Below are positions 16,768 to 24,242 of a stretch of 41,755 bases of DNA, one piece after another. Under the pieces are notes generated by a model, which was given only the letters and a program-made list of their open reading frames with translations, was not told where the DNA came from and made no database searches. The DNA comes from an uncultured Clostridia bacterium (GTDB lineage: Bacteria > Bacillota > Clostridia > Christensenellales > Borkfalkiaceae), in assembly GCA_944358655.1 (NCBI GenBank), contig CALVRO010000012.1, forward strand, positions 1 to 41,755. The letters are read 5' to 3'. Position numbers and translations under genes: made by a program. Positions within the stretch are counted from its first letter, which is position 1. The number at the start of each line of letters is the position of its first letter.

Positions 16768-17412
16768 TTACTTTCCCGCGCAGCCCGCAAGGGAAAAATC
16801 AAAAAAAGTACTTATGGGATTTATCAGCCACCGCATGGAGAGCGACCACTCCGCAACTACGCCTATGATATCGTCCTCGTCTATCATACCGTATTTCTTT
16901 TCGTCGCGGCTGTCGACCGACACGTTGCGGTTGTCGCCGAGCACAAATACGCACCCCTCGTCGACCACCCTCGCCGACATGGTGTTGTACCTGTCCGCAG
17001 GGTCGTTGTTTTGGGGATCGACGTAGGGTTCATCTATCTCCTCGCCGTCGATATAAAGCCTGCCCCGGACGAGTTCTACCTCCTCGCCCTCAAAGGCTAT
17101 CACCCTCTTGATTATGGTAGTGCGCTCATTTGTCCACCTGTCACGGGCGTTGATGACGACTATGTCCCAGCGCTGCGCTTCGACCGCAGTATCGGCGTAA
17201 ACGTAGTCGCCGCCCGCTTCGTCGGGCTCCTCCGCCCCCACCAGAGTGGGATACATCGAGGCGCCGACAATATAAAATCTTTTAAATCGCGAAAAGAAGG
17301 TGACCTCGAGGACGAGCACTGCGACAAGAATGATTAGTATGCAATTTATAAAAGTCCGGGTTGCGGCGCCGCGACGGCGCCTTTCGCCTATCGAAATGGG
17401 AAATTTCTGCAT
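16768..17412 (-). CDS. lepB: Signal peptidase I
   Basis: Membrane-bound type I signal peptidase that removes Sec/Tat signal peptides on the outer face. The 214 residues have one N-terminal membrane segment (about 21-40), then the Ser/Lys dyad S52 (IVGASMYPTL) and K102 (IIKRVIA), and the C-terminal signature GDNRNVSVDSR (159-169). One membrane anchor is the Gram-positive pattern. It starts a few bases after the hydrolase gene. Confidence 0.94.
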   Translation of the reverse strand: MQKFPISIGERRRRGAATRTFINCILIILVAVLVLEVTFFSRFKRFYIVGASMYPTLVGAEEPDEAGGDYVYADTAVEAQRWDIVVINARDRWTNERTTIIKRVIAFEGEEVELVRGRLYIDGEEIDEPYVDPQNNDPADRYNTMSARVVDEGCVFVLGDNRNVSVDSRDEKKYGMIDEDDIIGVVAEWSLSMRWLINPISTFFDFSLAGCAGK

Positions 17413-17415
17413 TTT

Positions 17416-19140
17416 TTACAGCCACATTGCGTTGTTGACGGCAAAGCCGGAGGGATCGACAATGGTTACGGCCACGCCGCCGCAGAAATCTGCAAGCGCC
17501 CTCCCCTCGCCGTTTTTGAAAAGTTTGCTCTCGAGCACGACGCTCTGCCACGCCCCGCCGACAAGTTTGACGGAGCACTCGTAGTTGACGCCGTCGCCCA
17601 CTTCGGTGACGACCACCGTCATCACGCTGTCCTCCGAGGAATAGGCGTCGAACTTCAATACGCTGTCGGCGAGGGGCGCAAAGCGGGGGCTGAGCGCCCT
17701 GAAAGTCATCAGCCCGCAGGGCGAAGTAAGCCCCTTGAGGTCGTCCACGGTGTCGCAGAGCGCGGGAAGCAGGCCGTCGTCGGTGAGGAACACCCCGCCC
17801 GCAGCACTCGCCGCGCAGTTGGCGGAAAAGAAACAGTCGACGCCGTCGCGCGCGCTGTAGAGCACTTTGCCCGCGTGGCGGCTGTTGCGGAAGGTGCCGC
17901 CCAGCCTTCTTACGCCTATCTTAGACCATACGGTGAAGCCGTTGGTGTACGTCACCGAACATACGGCGAAGAGCACGGAGGTCTTTTCATATATATCGGC
18001 AAAAAACTTTTTGCCGTCGCCCGCAGGGCGGGCGGTCATCCAGTCGCGGACGCAGGAAAATTTGCAGTCCTCGGCCGTGTACATGACGACTTTGCAGGCG
18101 TCGCCCGACATGTCGAGCTCGGCTCTCGCAACGAGGTTGGACTGCTCGTCGACGCCAAGGCTTATCTCTGCGGGCTTGGGTATGAATACCTGACGATCCT
18201 TTATGTGCTTGTCGAAGAACATGAACATGTCCCTGACGCAGTTTGAGTCGACGCAGGCGTGGCTGCGCATGGAATAGGCTATTACGCTGTCGCCTATGTG
18301 TTCGGGGTTGATGCGGGAAAATGTGTCGTAGGCGCGGTCGTAGTCGAAGGAAAAATCGTTCATCGCGCACAGCATGAGCACGGGACACTTCACATAGGGC
18401 GCATACGACTGCGAATCGATGGCGGCGATAAAGCGGTGTCTGTCCTCGTCGAACGAAGGTTCCTCCCCTCCGAACTTGGCAAAGCCGCGGTATGCCCTCC
18501 AGCCGACGGCGCAGACGGGCACGGCGCAGGCGAAGTCGCCCGCATAGGCGAGCTTCCACGTCACCTCGCCGCCGTCGCGTATACCCACGACGCCGATATT
18601 GCCGTCTATCCTCGAAGAGAGATACTTCGCCGCATACAGGCCGACGGCCACCCACTCGTACCAGCAGGTATCGGCGGCGCTGTCGTCGACGTGGTCGAGC
18701 GTCCTCCCCGCCTCGGTATAGTTTGCGTAGGAAATGTCGGGCGGGTAGACGGTGAATTCGCCGCTGCTTCCCCAATCGCCGCGGATGTCGACCATGAGCG
18801 CCGAATAACCGTTCTTGACCATGAGGGCGAGCACGGCGGGATCGACGGTGTCCTTGGAGTCGGGGATGACGAGCACGCCGTCGGGCGAAGGGGCGTTGGC
18901 GGCATATGCGAACATACCGAACACCTTCACGCGTCCGGCCTCGGTACGGCGGCCGAGAAAGGTGACTTTTTCGTAAGTCACCCCGTCCTCCGTAGTTATC
19001 TCGGACGTGTGCTCCGTCAGGGGCAGGCTGTCATCGAAGTTTTTCCACAGCAAGCTGGGCGTTAAAATAGCAGGCAAAAGTAATTCTCCCGTAAAATTCG
19101 CCTTAAAAGGCGATAGAAATTTTTGCGCCCCGAGGGGCAT
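17416..19140 (-). CDS. Alpha/beta-hydrolase-fold protein, acetylxylan esterase/CocE-like, nucleophile replaced
   Basis: This 574-residue protein has an N-terminal alpha/beta-hydrolase domain (about 55-330) and a C-terminal beta-rich part. Fold signs are DIRGDWGSSGEF (118-129), the nucleophile-elbow region GNIGVVGIRDGGEVTW, the acid-loop region CAMNDFSFD (258-266) and SHACVD (293-298). The elbow reads GIRDGG, with Arg188 where serine is expected, so classical esterase or peptidase activity is doubtful; D262 and H294 could be the remaining triad members. No signal peptide is visible. It is the first gene of the minus-strand cluster after its own promoter. Confidence 0.75.
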   Translation of the reverse strand: MPLGAQKFLSPFKANFTGELLLPAILTPSLLWKNFDDSLPLTEHTSEITTEDGVTYEKVTFLGRRTEAGRVKVFGMFAYAANAPSPDGVLVIPDSKDTVDPAVLALMVKNGYSALMVDIRGDWGSSGEFTVYPPDISYANYTEAGRTLDHVDDSAADTCWYEWVAVGLYAAKYLSSRIDGNIGVVGIRDGGEVTWKLAYAGDFACAVPVCAVGWRAYRGFAKFGGEEPSFDEDRHRFIAAIDSQSYAPYVKCPVLMLCAMNDFSFDYDRAYDTFSRINPEHIGDSVIAYSMRSHACVDSNCVRDMFMFFDKHIKDRQVFIPKPAEISLGVDEQSNLVARAELDMSGDACKVVMYTAEDCKFSCVRDWMTARPAGDGKKFFADIYEKTSVLFAVCSVTYTNGFTVWSKIGVRRLGGTFRNSRHAGKVLYSARDGVDCFFSANCAASAAGGVFLTDDGLLPALCDTVDDLKGLTSPCGLMTFRALSPRFAPLADSVLKFDAYSSEDSVMTVVVTEVGDGVNYECSVKLVGGAWQSVVLESKLFKNGEGRALADFCGGVAVTIVDPSGFAVNNAMWL

Positions 19141-19146
19141 TAACTA

Positions 19147-19175
19147 TTGCAATTTGCCGCCCTTGGGTTTATAAT
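19147..19175 (+). promoter_or_regulatory. Promoter of the DnaD-domain gene
   Basis: TTGCAA (19147-19152), 17 bases, TATAAT (19170-19175) on the plus strand. It overlaps the leader of the divergent hydrolase transcript. Confidence 0.75.
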
Positions 19176-19205
19176 ATACCAAAGGCGGAAAAGGTTCCGA
19201 TAGAT

Positions 19206-19234
19206 ATTATATCCCTTTTACGGCAATAAATCAA
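19206..19234 (-). promoter_or_regulatory. Promoter of the hydrolase-lepB-...-rpiB cluster
   Basis: TTGATT (19229-19234), 17 bases, TATAAT (19206-19211) on the minus strand. It faces the plus-strand promoter at 19147-19175, so the two transcripts overlap at their 5' ends. Confidence 0.72.
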
Positions 19235-19259
19235 GCGTTGAACGACGGAGTTTTGATAT

Positions 19260-20957
19260 ATGGCGTTTATTTCACAGGCGGATGAACTGATAAAGAGCGG
19301 CACCACGGAGATCGAGAACAAATTTATAACCAAATACCTGCCCGTACTCGACGCGCAGGCCGTAAAGGTGTACCTCTTTGCGCTGTACGTCTGCCGCGGC
19401 GGACTCGGCTACACCGCCGAAGATTTCGCACAAAAACTCGGCATGACCGAGCAGGAAGTTACTGGGCTGTTTGAATACCTCGAGGAGTTCGAGCTTGCGG
19501 CCGTCACCTGCCGTTCGCCGTTCGAGGTAAAACTTCTCGGCGCCCGCAACGAATATGGCTCGCCCAAAAAGCTAAAGCCCGAAAAGTACGCCTCGTTCAC
19601 GCGCGCCGTACAGGACGTTATAACGGGCAGAATGATCTCGACAAACGAATTCATGGACTATTTCTACCTTATGGACGAGTACTCCATAGAGCAGAACGCC
19701 ATGCTGATGATAATAAATTACTGCGTCAACCTCAAGGGCAGCGACATCAGGGCGGCGTACATAAAAAAGGTAGTAAAGAGCTTTGTCGAGGAGGGCGCGA
19801 CAACGGCCAAGAAGGTGGAGGAAAAGCTATCCTCCTACACCTCCTCCACGCCTTCGCTCGTAAAGATATTTTCCGCCGTGCCCATCAACCGCAAGCCAGA
19901 CGTGGACGACAACGCGCTCTACGAAAAGTGGACGGGCGAGCTGGGATTTACCGACGAGGCCATTATCTGCGCGGCGAAATATTTTAAGGCAAAGTCGACC
20001 GAGCGCATCGACGCCGCCTTGGAAGAGCTGTATAAAAACCGCAAATTCGACGTAAAGGAGATAGAGGACTACTGCAGGGAGCGCAATTCGCTGTACGCGG
20101 CCGCCCGCGACGTGGCCAAGGCGCTGGGCGTGTATATGCAGGACGCCTCGCCCTATGTGGAGAACTATGTGGGAGCGTGGCGCGACATGGGATTTGACGG
20201 CGAAACGCTGCTCATCATAGCCGACTACTGCTTTATGCAGGGCAGGAATACATTTGAACGCATGGACGACTATGTGCGCACGCTCTGGAGCGAGGGCGTG
20301 ATAACCTGCAAGGCGGTCACCGACAAACTCGAACGCATAGCAGCCGACGATAAATTCATAAAACAGCTGCTTACCCGCTGCGGGCTGACGAGGAAGATAA
20401 TAGACCACGACAGACAATGTCTGGCGCGCTGGAGAGAGTGGAACTTTTCTGACCAAACGCTGCTCGCTGCGGCGGACTCCGCGCAGGGCAAGAACAATCC
20501 CGTGGCATACATGAACGCCGTGCTCTCCTCGTGGAAGGCAGAAGGCGTCACCGCGCCCCCCGCAAGGGACGCCGGGGCAGTTTCGGGCGGCGAGAGCAGC
20601 AGGGCGATAATAGAAAGGCACTACTACGACCTCCGCGCGGCCGCTCAGGCGCGCGCCGACAGAGCGCTTGCAAAGGCCATGAAGGACGAGAGGTACGCCA
20701 AGATACGAAAGGAGATAAACTCCCTCTCCATCCGTCAGGCATTCGCCGAGGTCGGCGACGCAGCCAAGGCCGAAGAGCTCTCGCGCAGGATAGCAGCGCT
20801 TAAAAAGGAGGCGGGAGAAGTTCTGGCGGAGCTGGGGCTTAATGAGAGCGATTTTACTCCCAAATACAAGTGCGAACTGTGCCATGACACGGGCTACGAC
20901 GCGAGCGGAAGGCAGTGCCGCTGTCTGAAAAAATTTATCGAGGCTAACAATTTATGA
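19260..20957 (+). CDS. DnaD-domain replication protein with a C-terminal DnaC-loader-like zinc motif
   Basis: A 565-residue protein. The N-terminal winged-helix-like region (about 20-110; AQKLGMTEQEVTGLFEYLEE) is followed by repeated DnaD/DnaB_2 helical domains (about 215-275, 295-350 and 375-425: ALYEKWTGELGFTDEAIICA and two similar YxxxWxxxGF units). The last 110 residues are a charged helix and C538-x2-C541...C553-x-C555, matching from memory the region preceding the AAA+ domain in DnaC-type helicase loaders. The AAA+ ATPase itself is missing: TGA is followed by a strong terminator. Likely replication restart or initiation. GGAG precedes the ATG. Confidence 0.82.
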   Translation: MAFISQADELIKSGTTEIENKFITKYLPVLDAQAVKVYLFALYVCRGGLGYTAEDFAQKLGMTEQEVTGLFEYLEEFELAAVTCRSPFEVKLLGARNEYGSPKKLKPEKYASFTRAVQDVITGRMISTNEFMDYFYLMDEYSIEQNAMLMIINYCVNLKGSDIRAAYIKKVVKSFVEEGATTAKKVEEKLSSYTSSTPSLVKIFSAVPINRKPDVDDNALYEKWTGELGFTDEAIICAAKYFKAKSTERIDAALEELYKNRKFDVKEIEDYCRERNSLYAAARDVAKALGVYMQDASPYVENYVGAWRDMGFDGETLLIIADYCFMQGRNTFERMDDYVRTLWSEGVITCKAVTDKLERIAADDKFIKQLLTRCGLTRKIIDHDRQCLARWREWNFSDQTLLAAADSAQGKNNPVAYMNAVLSSWKAEGVTAPPARDAGAVSGGESSRAIIERHYYDLRAAAQARADRALAKAMKDERYAKIRKEINSLSIRQAFAEVGDAAKAEELSRRIAALKKEAGEVLAELGLNESDFTPKYKCELCHDTGYDASGRQCRCLKKFIEANNL

Positions 20958-20964
20958 TCGTTTG

Positions 20965-21002
20965 GCGGGCGGGAAAGTTTTTCCCGCCCGCGCTCTGTTT
21001 TT
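20965..21002 (+). terminator. Rho-independent terminator after the DnaD-domain gene
   Basis: A 12-bp G+C-rich stem (GCGGGCGGGAAA at 20965-20976 with its complement at 20980-20991) is followed by GCTCTGTTTTT. Confidence 0.85.
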
Positions 21003-21040
21003 GATTGACCGAACGGCGCGGGTTAGAGTACAAACATTAT

Positions 21041-21733
21041 ATGAAGATAAAAAATTATATTTCACTTTTGCTCCAGCTGACAGTATTCGGCTGCGCGCTT
21101 GCGGGCGTGATAATGACCGCAGGCATGACCTCGGAAACCTTTATGGGCGGCGCGACGGCCTTTTTGTACTTCACCGTACAGTCTAATATATGGATAGGCG
21201 CCGTCTGCCTCGTATTTGCCGCCATCAATATCTGTTGCGCGCTGTCGCGGAGGGCCGTAACAATCCCCCTCCCCCTGCTCGTAATAAAGTTTGTGTTTAC
21301 GGTGTCCATAACCCTGACCGGCATAGTGTTCTGCTGCGTGCTTGCGCCCACCATGCCCGGGGCGTTCTCCTCGGCGACAAACGTGCTCACGCACGTCGTC
21401 GTGCCCGCCGCAGCTATAGCCGATCTGTTTGTCGGAACGCCCGTATCGCTCAAGTACCGCCACTTTGCGTGGGCGCTCATCCCTCCCATATACTATCTGT
21501 TCTTCTCGGCCATAGGCTATGTATGCAGCTGGGACTTCGGCGGAGGCAACAACTACCCCTACTTCTTTTTAAATTGGGACTCGCCCGCGGGCGCCTTCGG
21601 CTTTGCCGACGGCATGTATTTTATGGGCTCGTTCTATTGGGTGATAGTAATGATAGCCTTCATCTCCGCCCTCTCTGCGGGCTACATAGCCGCAATGAAG
21701 AAAATTTGCGCAAAACGGCCGCAGAGCGTTTGA
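21041..21733 (+). CDS. Pr6Pr-type integral membrane protein
   Basis: About 230 residues with six or so hydrophobic segments (near residues 7-27, 40-60, 72-95, 107-127, 138-158 and 195-218). The pattern FLYFTVQSN after the first segment, WALIPPIYYLFF and the late aromatic stretch NNYPYFFLNWDSP fit the Pr6Pr / FAR-17a-like family of Bacillota, whose function is unknown. I start at the ATG 21041 because the upstream TTG has no support; the ribosome site is weak. It lies between a terminator and the MATE promoter, so it is likely monocistronic. Confidence 0.75.
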   Translation: MKIKNYISLLLQLTVFGCALAGVIMTAGMTSETFMGGATAFLYFTVQSNIWIGAVCLVFAAINICCALSRRAVTIPLPLLVIKFVFTVSITLTGIVFCCVLAPTMPGAFSSATNVLTHVVVPAAAIADLFVGTPVSLKYRHFAWALIPPIYYLFFSAIGYVCSWDFGGGNNYPYFFLNWDSPAGAFGFADGMYFMGSFYWVIVMIAFISALSAGYIAAMKKICAKRPQSV

Positions 21734-21758
21734 CAGCGCCGCCCTTTCATGATAAAAT
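21730..21758 (+). promoter_or_regulatory. Promoter of the MATE exporter gene
   Basis: TTGACA (21730-21735), 17 bases, TAAAAT (21753-21758). The -35 overlaps the stop codon of the preceding gene. Confidence 0.72.
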
Positions 21759-21774
21759 CTTTTTGAAAATTTTT

Positions 21775-21842
21775 GTGGATTTTTCCGGGGGACAGCCCCA
21801 CCTTTTCGCCACACAGCATTTGATGCCGTGTGGCATTTTTTT
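21775..21842 (+). promoter_or_regulatory. Leader with a terminator hairpin before the MATE gene (candidate attenuator)
   Basis: Between the promoter and the ATG lie a small GGGG-ACAG-CCCC hairpin (21788-21799) and a 12-position stem GCCACACAGCAT/ATGCCGTGTGGC (21808-21834, one mismatch) followed directly by eight T residues (21835-21842). That is a full Rho-independent terminator inside the 5' leader, ending just before the ribosome site. Transcription of the exporter must read through it, as in attenuators and riboswitches. I do not recognise a known aptamer. Confidence 0.6.
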
Positions 21843-21856
21843 TGGAGTTCGGACAT

Positions 21857-23212
21857 ATGGATCAAACCTTCATGAAGCAAAAACCAATCTTTCCGCTGGT
21901 GCTCAAGATGTCGCTGCCCATAGTAGTTTCCATGCTGATAAGCGCGCTATACAATATAGTGGACAGCTACTTCGTCGCGGCCATAAACGACGACGCGATA
22001 ACCGCCCTCTCCCTAGTATTCCCCCTGCAAAACGCCGCAAACGCCGCGGGCATAGGCTTCGGCGTGGGCATCAACGCAGCGGCGGCATACTTCTTGGGCG
22101 CAGAAAAATCAAAACAGGCAAACCGCGCGTCGACGATAGGCCTCATTCTATCGGTAGTCCACGGCGTGATAATTGCCGCGCTGTTCGCAGCCGTAATTCG
22201 GCCCTTTCTCTCCCTCTTCACCCAAAAAGAGGAGATCATGAACTACGGGCTCGACTACTTTTACATAGTTATAGCTTTTACCCCCGTGCAGACGGCGAGC
22301 ATGGCCTTTGAAAAGATTCTTCAGGCGACGGGCAAAATGAAGACGACCATGGTGTGCATGTCGGTGGGCGCCGTGGCGAACGTCATCCTCGACCCCCTGT
22401 TTATCTCGGGCGCGGGCTTCATTCCCGCCATGGGCGTAAAGGGCGCCGCCTTGGCTACGGGAATAGGTCAGGTACTCTCGCTGATAAGCTATGTAGTTGT
22501 GTTCTTTGCCCTCAAAACACCCATAAAACTCAGGCTCGAAAGGCGCAGCGAACAAAAAATAACAGCAAGACTCTACATGGTCGGAATACCCGCAACGCTC
22601 AATCTCGCCCTGCCCTCCTTCATGATAATGGCGCTGAACGCCATACTCACCGAGTATTCTGAAAGCTATGTGCTCATCCTCGGCGTCTACTACAAACTGC
22701 AGACCTTCATCTACTTTATGGTAAGCGGCATTGTGCAGGGCATACGCCCCCTTGTCGGTTACAACATGGGAGCGGGACTGAGGGACAGAGTCAACTCGAT
22801 ATTCAAAGTCACCCTCGCGCTCAGCGCAGGCGTAATGGCCGTAGGCACAATTTTAAGCCTTGCAATACCCGAACAACTCATGGGGCTGTTCACACAGAGT
22901 CAGTCCACGGCCGAAAACGGAGCGCAGGCACTCATGATCATAAGCGCGGGCTTTATCGTCTCGGCGCTGTCGGTAGTCATCAGCGGCACTTTCGAGGGCC
23001 TCGGCATGGGCATACCTTCGCTTATGATCTCCATTCTGAGATATATCGTAATAATCCCCATAGCCTATCTTTGCTCTCTCGCCGTGGGCGCGGCGGGCGT
23101 GTGGCACTCCTTCTGGATAACCGAATTGCTGTCGGCGGCGGTATCGTGCGCGCTATTTTTTAAGTTGTTTTACCTCCGCCGAGGCGACAAAAGGCCGCAG
23201 AACGGCAATTAA
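21857..23212 (+). CDS. MATE-family multidrug/metabolite exporter
   Basis: A polytopic membrane antiporter of about 451 residues with twelve predicted membrane segments arranged as two similar halves. Typical MATE features are the N-terminal PLVLKMSLPIVVSMLISALY, the VDSYFVA segment, GFGVGINAAAAYFLGA, and the mirror-image second half (GIPATLNLALPSFMIMALN, GIVQGIRPLVGYNMGAG). The start at ATG 21857 has GGAG upstream; an in-frame GTG at 21830 falls inside the terminator stem and is unlikely. The substrate is unknown. Its own promoter and terminator-bearing leader suggest ligand-dependent expression. Confidence 0.93.
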   Translation: MDQTFMKQKPIFPLVLKMSLPIVVSMLISALYNIVDSYFVAAINDDAITALSLVFPLQNAANAAGIGFGVGINAAAAYFLGAEKSKQANRASTIGLILSVVHGVIIAALFAAVIRPFLSLFTQKEEIMNYGLDYFYIVIAFTPVQTASMAFEKILQATGKMKTTMVCMSVGAVANVILDPLFISGAGFIPAMGVKGAALATGIGQVLSLISYVVVFFALKTPIKLRLERRSEQKITARLYMVGIPATLNLALPSFMIMALNAILTEYSESYVLILGVYYKLQTFIYFMVSGIVQGIRPLVGYNMGAGLRDRVNSIFKVTLALSAGVMAVGTILSLAIPEQLMGLFTQSQSTAENGAQALMIISAGFIVSALSVVISGTFEGLGMGIPSLMISILRYIVIIPIAYLCSLAVGAAGVWHSFWITELLSAAVSCALFFKLFYLRRGDKRPQNGN

Positions 23213-23264
23213 AAAATATATTTAAAGACCAATAAATTTTTTACTTATTACGACATAAAATGAA

Positions 23265-23293
23265 TTGACAACCGACCGCATTTGAAATATAAT
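23265..23293 (+). promoter_or_regulatory. Consensus promoter of tRNA-Thr
   Basis: Perfect TTGACA (23265-23270) and TATAAT (23288-23293) at 17-base spacing, 19 bases before the tRNA. Confidence 0.9.
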
Positions 23294-23312
23294 ATTCAGG
23301 TAATGTGGTTGC

Positions 23313-23388
23313 GCTGCTGTGGCTCAGTCGGTAGAGCACATCCTTGGTAAGGATGAGGTCGGCAGTTCAAGTCTGCTCAGCAGCTCCA
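23313..23388 (+). tRNA. tRNA-Thr (anticodon GGT)
   Basis: A 76-base cloverleaf with encoded CCA. The acceptor stem GCTGCTG pairs with CAGCAGC, the D stem is GCTC/GAGC, the anticodon stem CATCC/GGATG surrounds the loop TTGGTAA giving anticodon GGT (codons ACC/ACU), and the T loop is TTCAAGT. The discriminator base is T (23385). Anticodon and discriminator both match the T-box leader of thrS in this window. Confidence 0.96.
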
Positions 23389-23413
23389 CTCGTCGCCGCA
23401 AGGCAATTTTTGT

Positions 23414-23448
23414 AACAAGCCGAGTAAAACTCGGCTTGTTTCTTTTAT
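23414..23448 (+). terminator. Rho-independent terminator after tRNA-Thr
   Basis: A 12-bp perfect stem (AACAAGCCGAGT with ACTCGGCTTGTT, AAA loop) followed by TCTTTTAT. It occupies the same place in the repeat as the unrelated-sequence hairpin at 100-129. Confidence 0.82.
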
Positions 23449-23742
23449 AGCCTGCGGCTCCTCTTTCGCGCAAATACTACAGTTTTGCGCGAGAACAAGG
23501 TAATAATTCCTGCACTCCGTGAAAGCAAATTCGCCCTTGCCCGCCCCCTCTTCGCGGGTGCGGCGCTTTAGCGATTTGCTACCCATTTTTCGGAGGGTGC
23601 TCGCGAGGCTGCGCTCCCCCTCCCACCCTTGTCATACCGAGCAGCGCGCCGATATGGTTGGGATAAAATGAAACAATAAGGTTAGCAAAATAATATATAA
23701 CCATAGCTTCGCGCAAAACCGTGGCTTTTGCGCGATAGAGGA

Positions 23743-23804
23743 GGGATAACCGAGCAACGTTGCAAGTTGAATTTATTCGACTTGCTTTTAGCGAGGTTTA
23801 TCCC
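23743..23804. repeat. Nested inverted repeat specific to repeat copy 2
   Basis: Outer arms GGGATAACC (23743-23751) and GGTTTATCCC (23795-23804) pair with one bulge and enclose a hairpin with an 11-bp stem (GCAAGTTGAAT 23762-23772 with ATTCGACTTGC 23775-23785). Confidence 0.7.
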
Positions 23805-24113
23805 GACGAGCCGAGGCATCTCCCGGACTTTGCAACTGTCAAACAAAGAGATCCTTCGCTGTCGCTCAGGATGACAACAGGGAATAATTTATAAATATTT
23901 CGACCTCTCCGACCACACGCTCATCGCATGTGGCCACCTCCCCATAGCGACGGGGAGGCTATTATGAGGATAAATCGCATCTGAAAAGTATTCGAGGAGA
24001 TTTCTCCGCGCGCTCGGCTTAACAGCCTCGCTTGGTCGAAATGACACTCTTCGAACGGGGAAATTACCTCGCTTTGAACAGTTCAATTTGCTACATTGCT
24101 ATAAAGTATAATT

Positions 24114-24139
24114 GCGCCGACGGGTGTTCCCGTCGGCGC
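24114..24139. repeat. Strong GC hairpin downstream of the Cys/Glu-rich gene
   Basis: An 11-bp perfect stem GCGCCGACGGG/CCCGTCGGCGC with a TGTT loop. T-runs are weak on both strands; for the minus-strand gene ending at 24243 it could act as a terminator or 3' stabiliser. Confidence 0.5.
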
Positions 24140-24242
24140 AAAATTCATCTTAAAATTTATAAAATCAAGCTTTTTTATACACAACTACAAAGCCCAGGGA
24201 AAATCCCTGTACTTTGCCGCCAAAACATATCGCGCAGAAAAA

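Larger units (their letters stand above)
23391..24035. repeat. Long mosaic hairpin-rich repeat, copy 2
   Basis: Begins two bases after the tRNA and is collinear with 79-705. Shared blocks include CGTCGCCGCAAGGC, GCCTGCGGCTCCTCTTTCGC, 29 identical bases at 23586-23614, 30 identical bases at 23626-23655, GAGATCCTTCGCT at 23848-23877 (28 of 30), and the CCTCCCC/GGGGAGG hairpin at 23937-23958. Two hairpins (23414-23440, 23913-23933) have different bases from copy 1 but still pair. About 120 bases near 23700-23830 have no counterpart in copy 1. I see no gene between 23389 and 24242. Confidence 0.75.

Noticed and set aside
21830-21856. GTG at 21830 as MATE start
   Set aside because: It lies within the terminator stem, and the ATG at 21857 has GGAG at suitable spacing.
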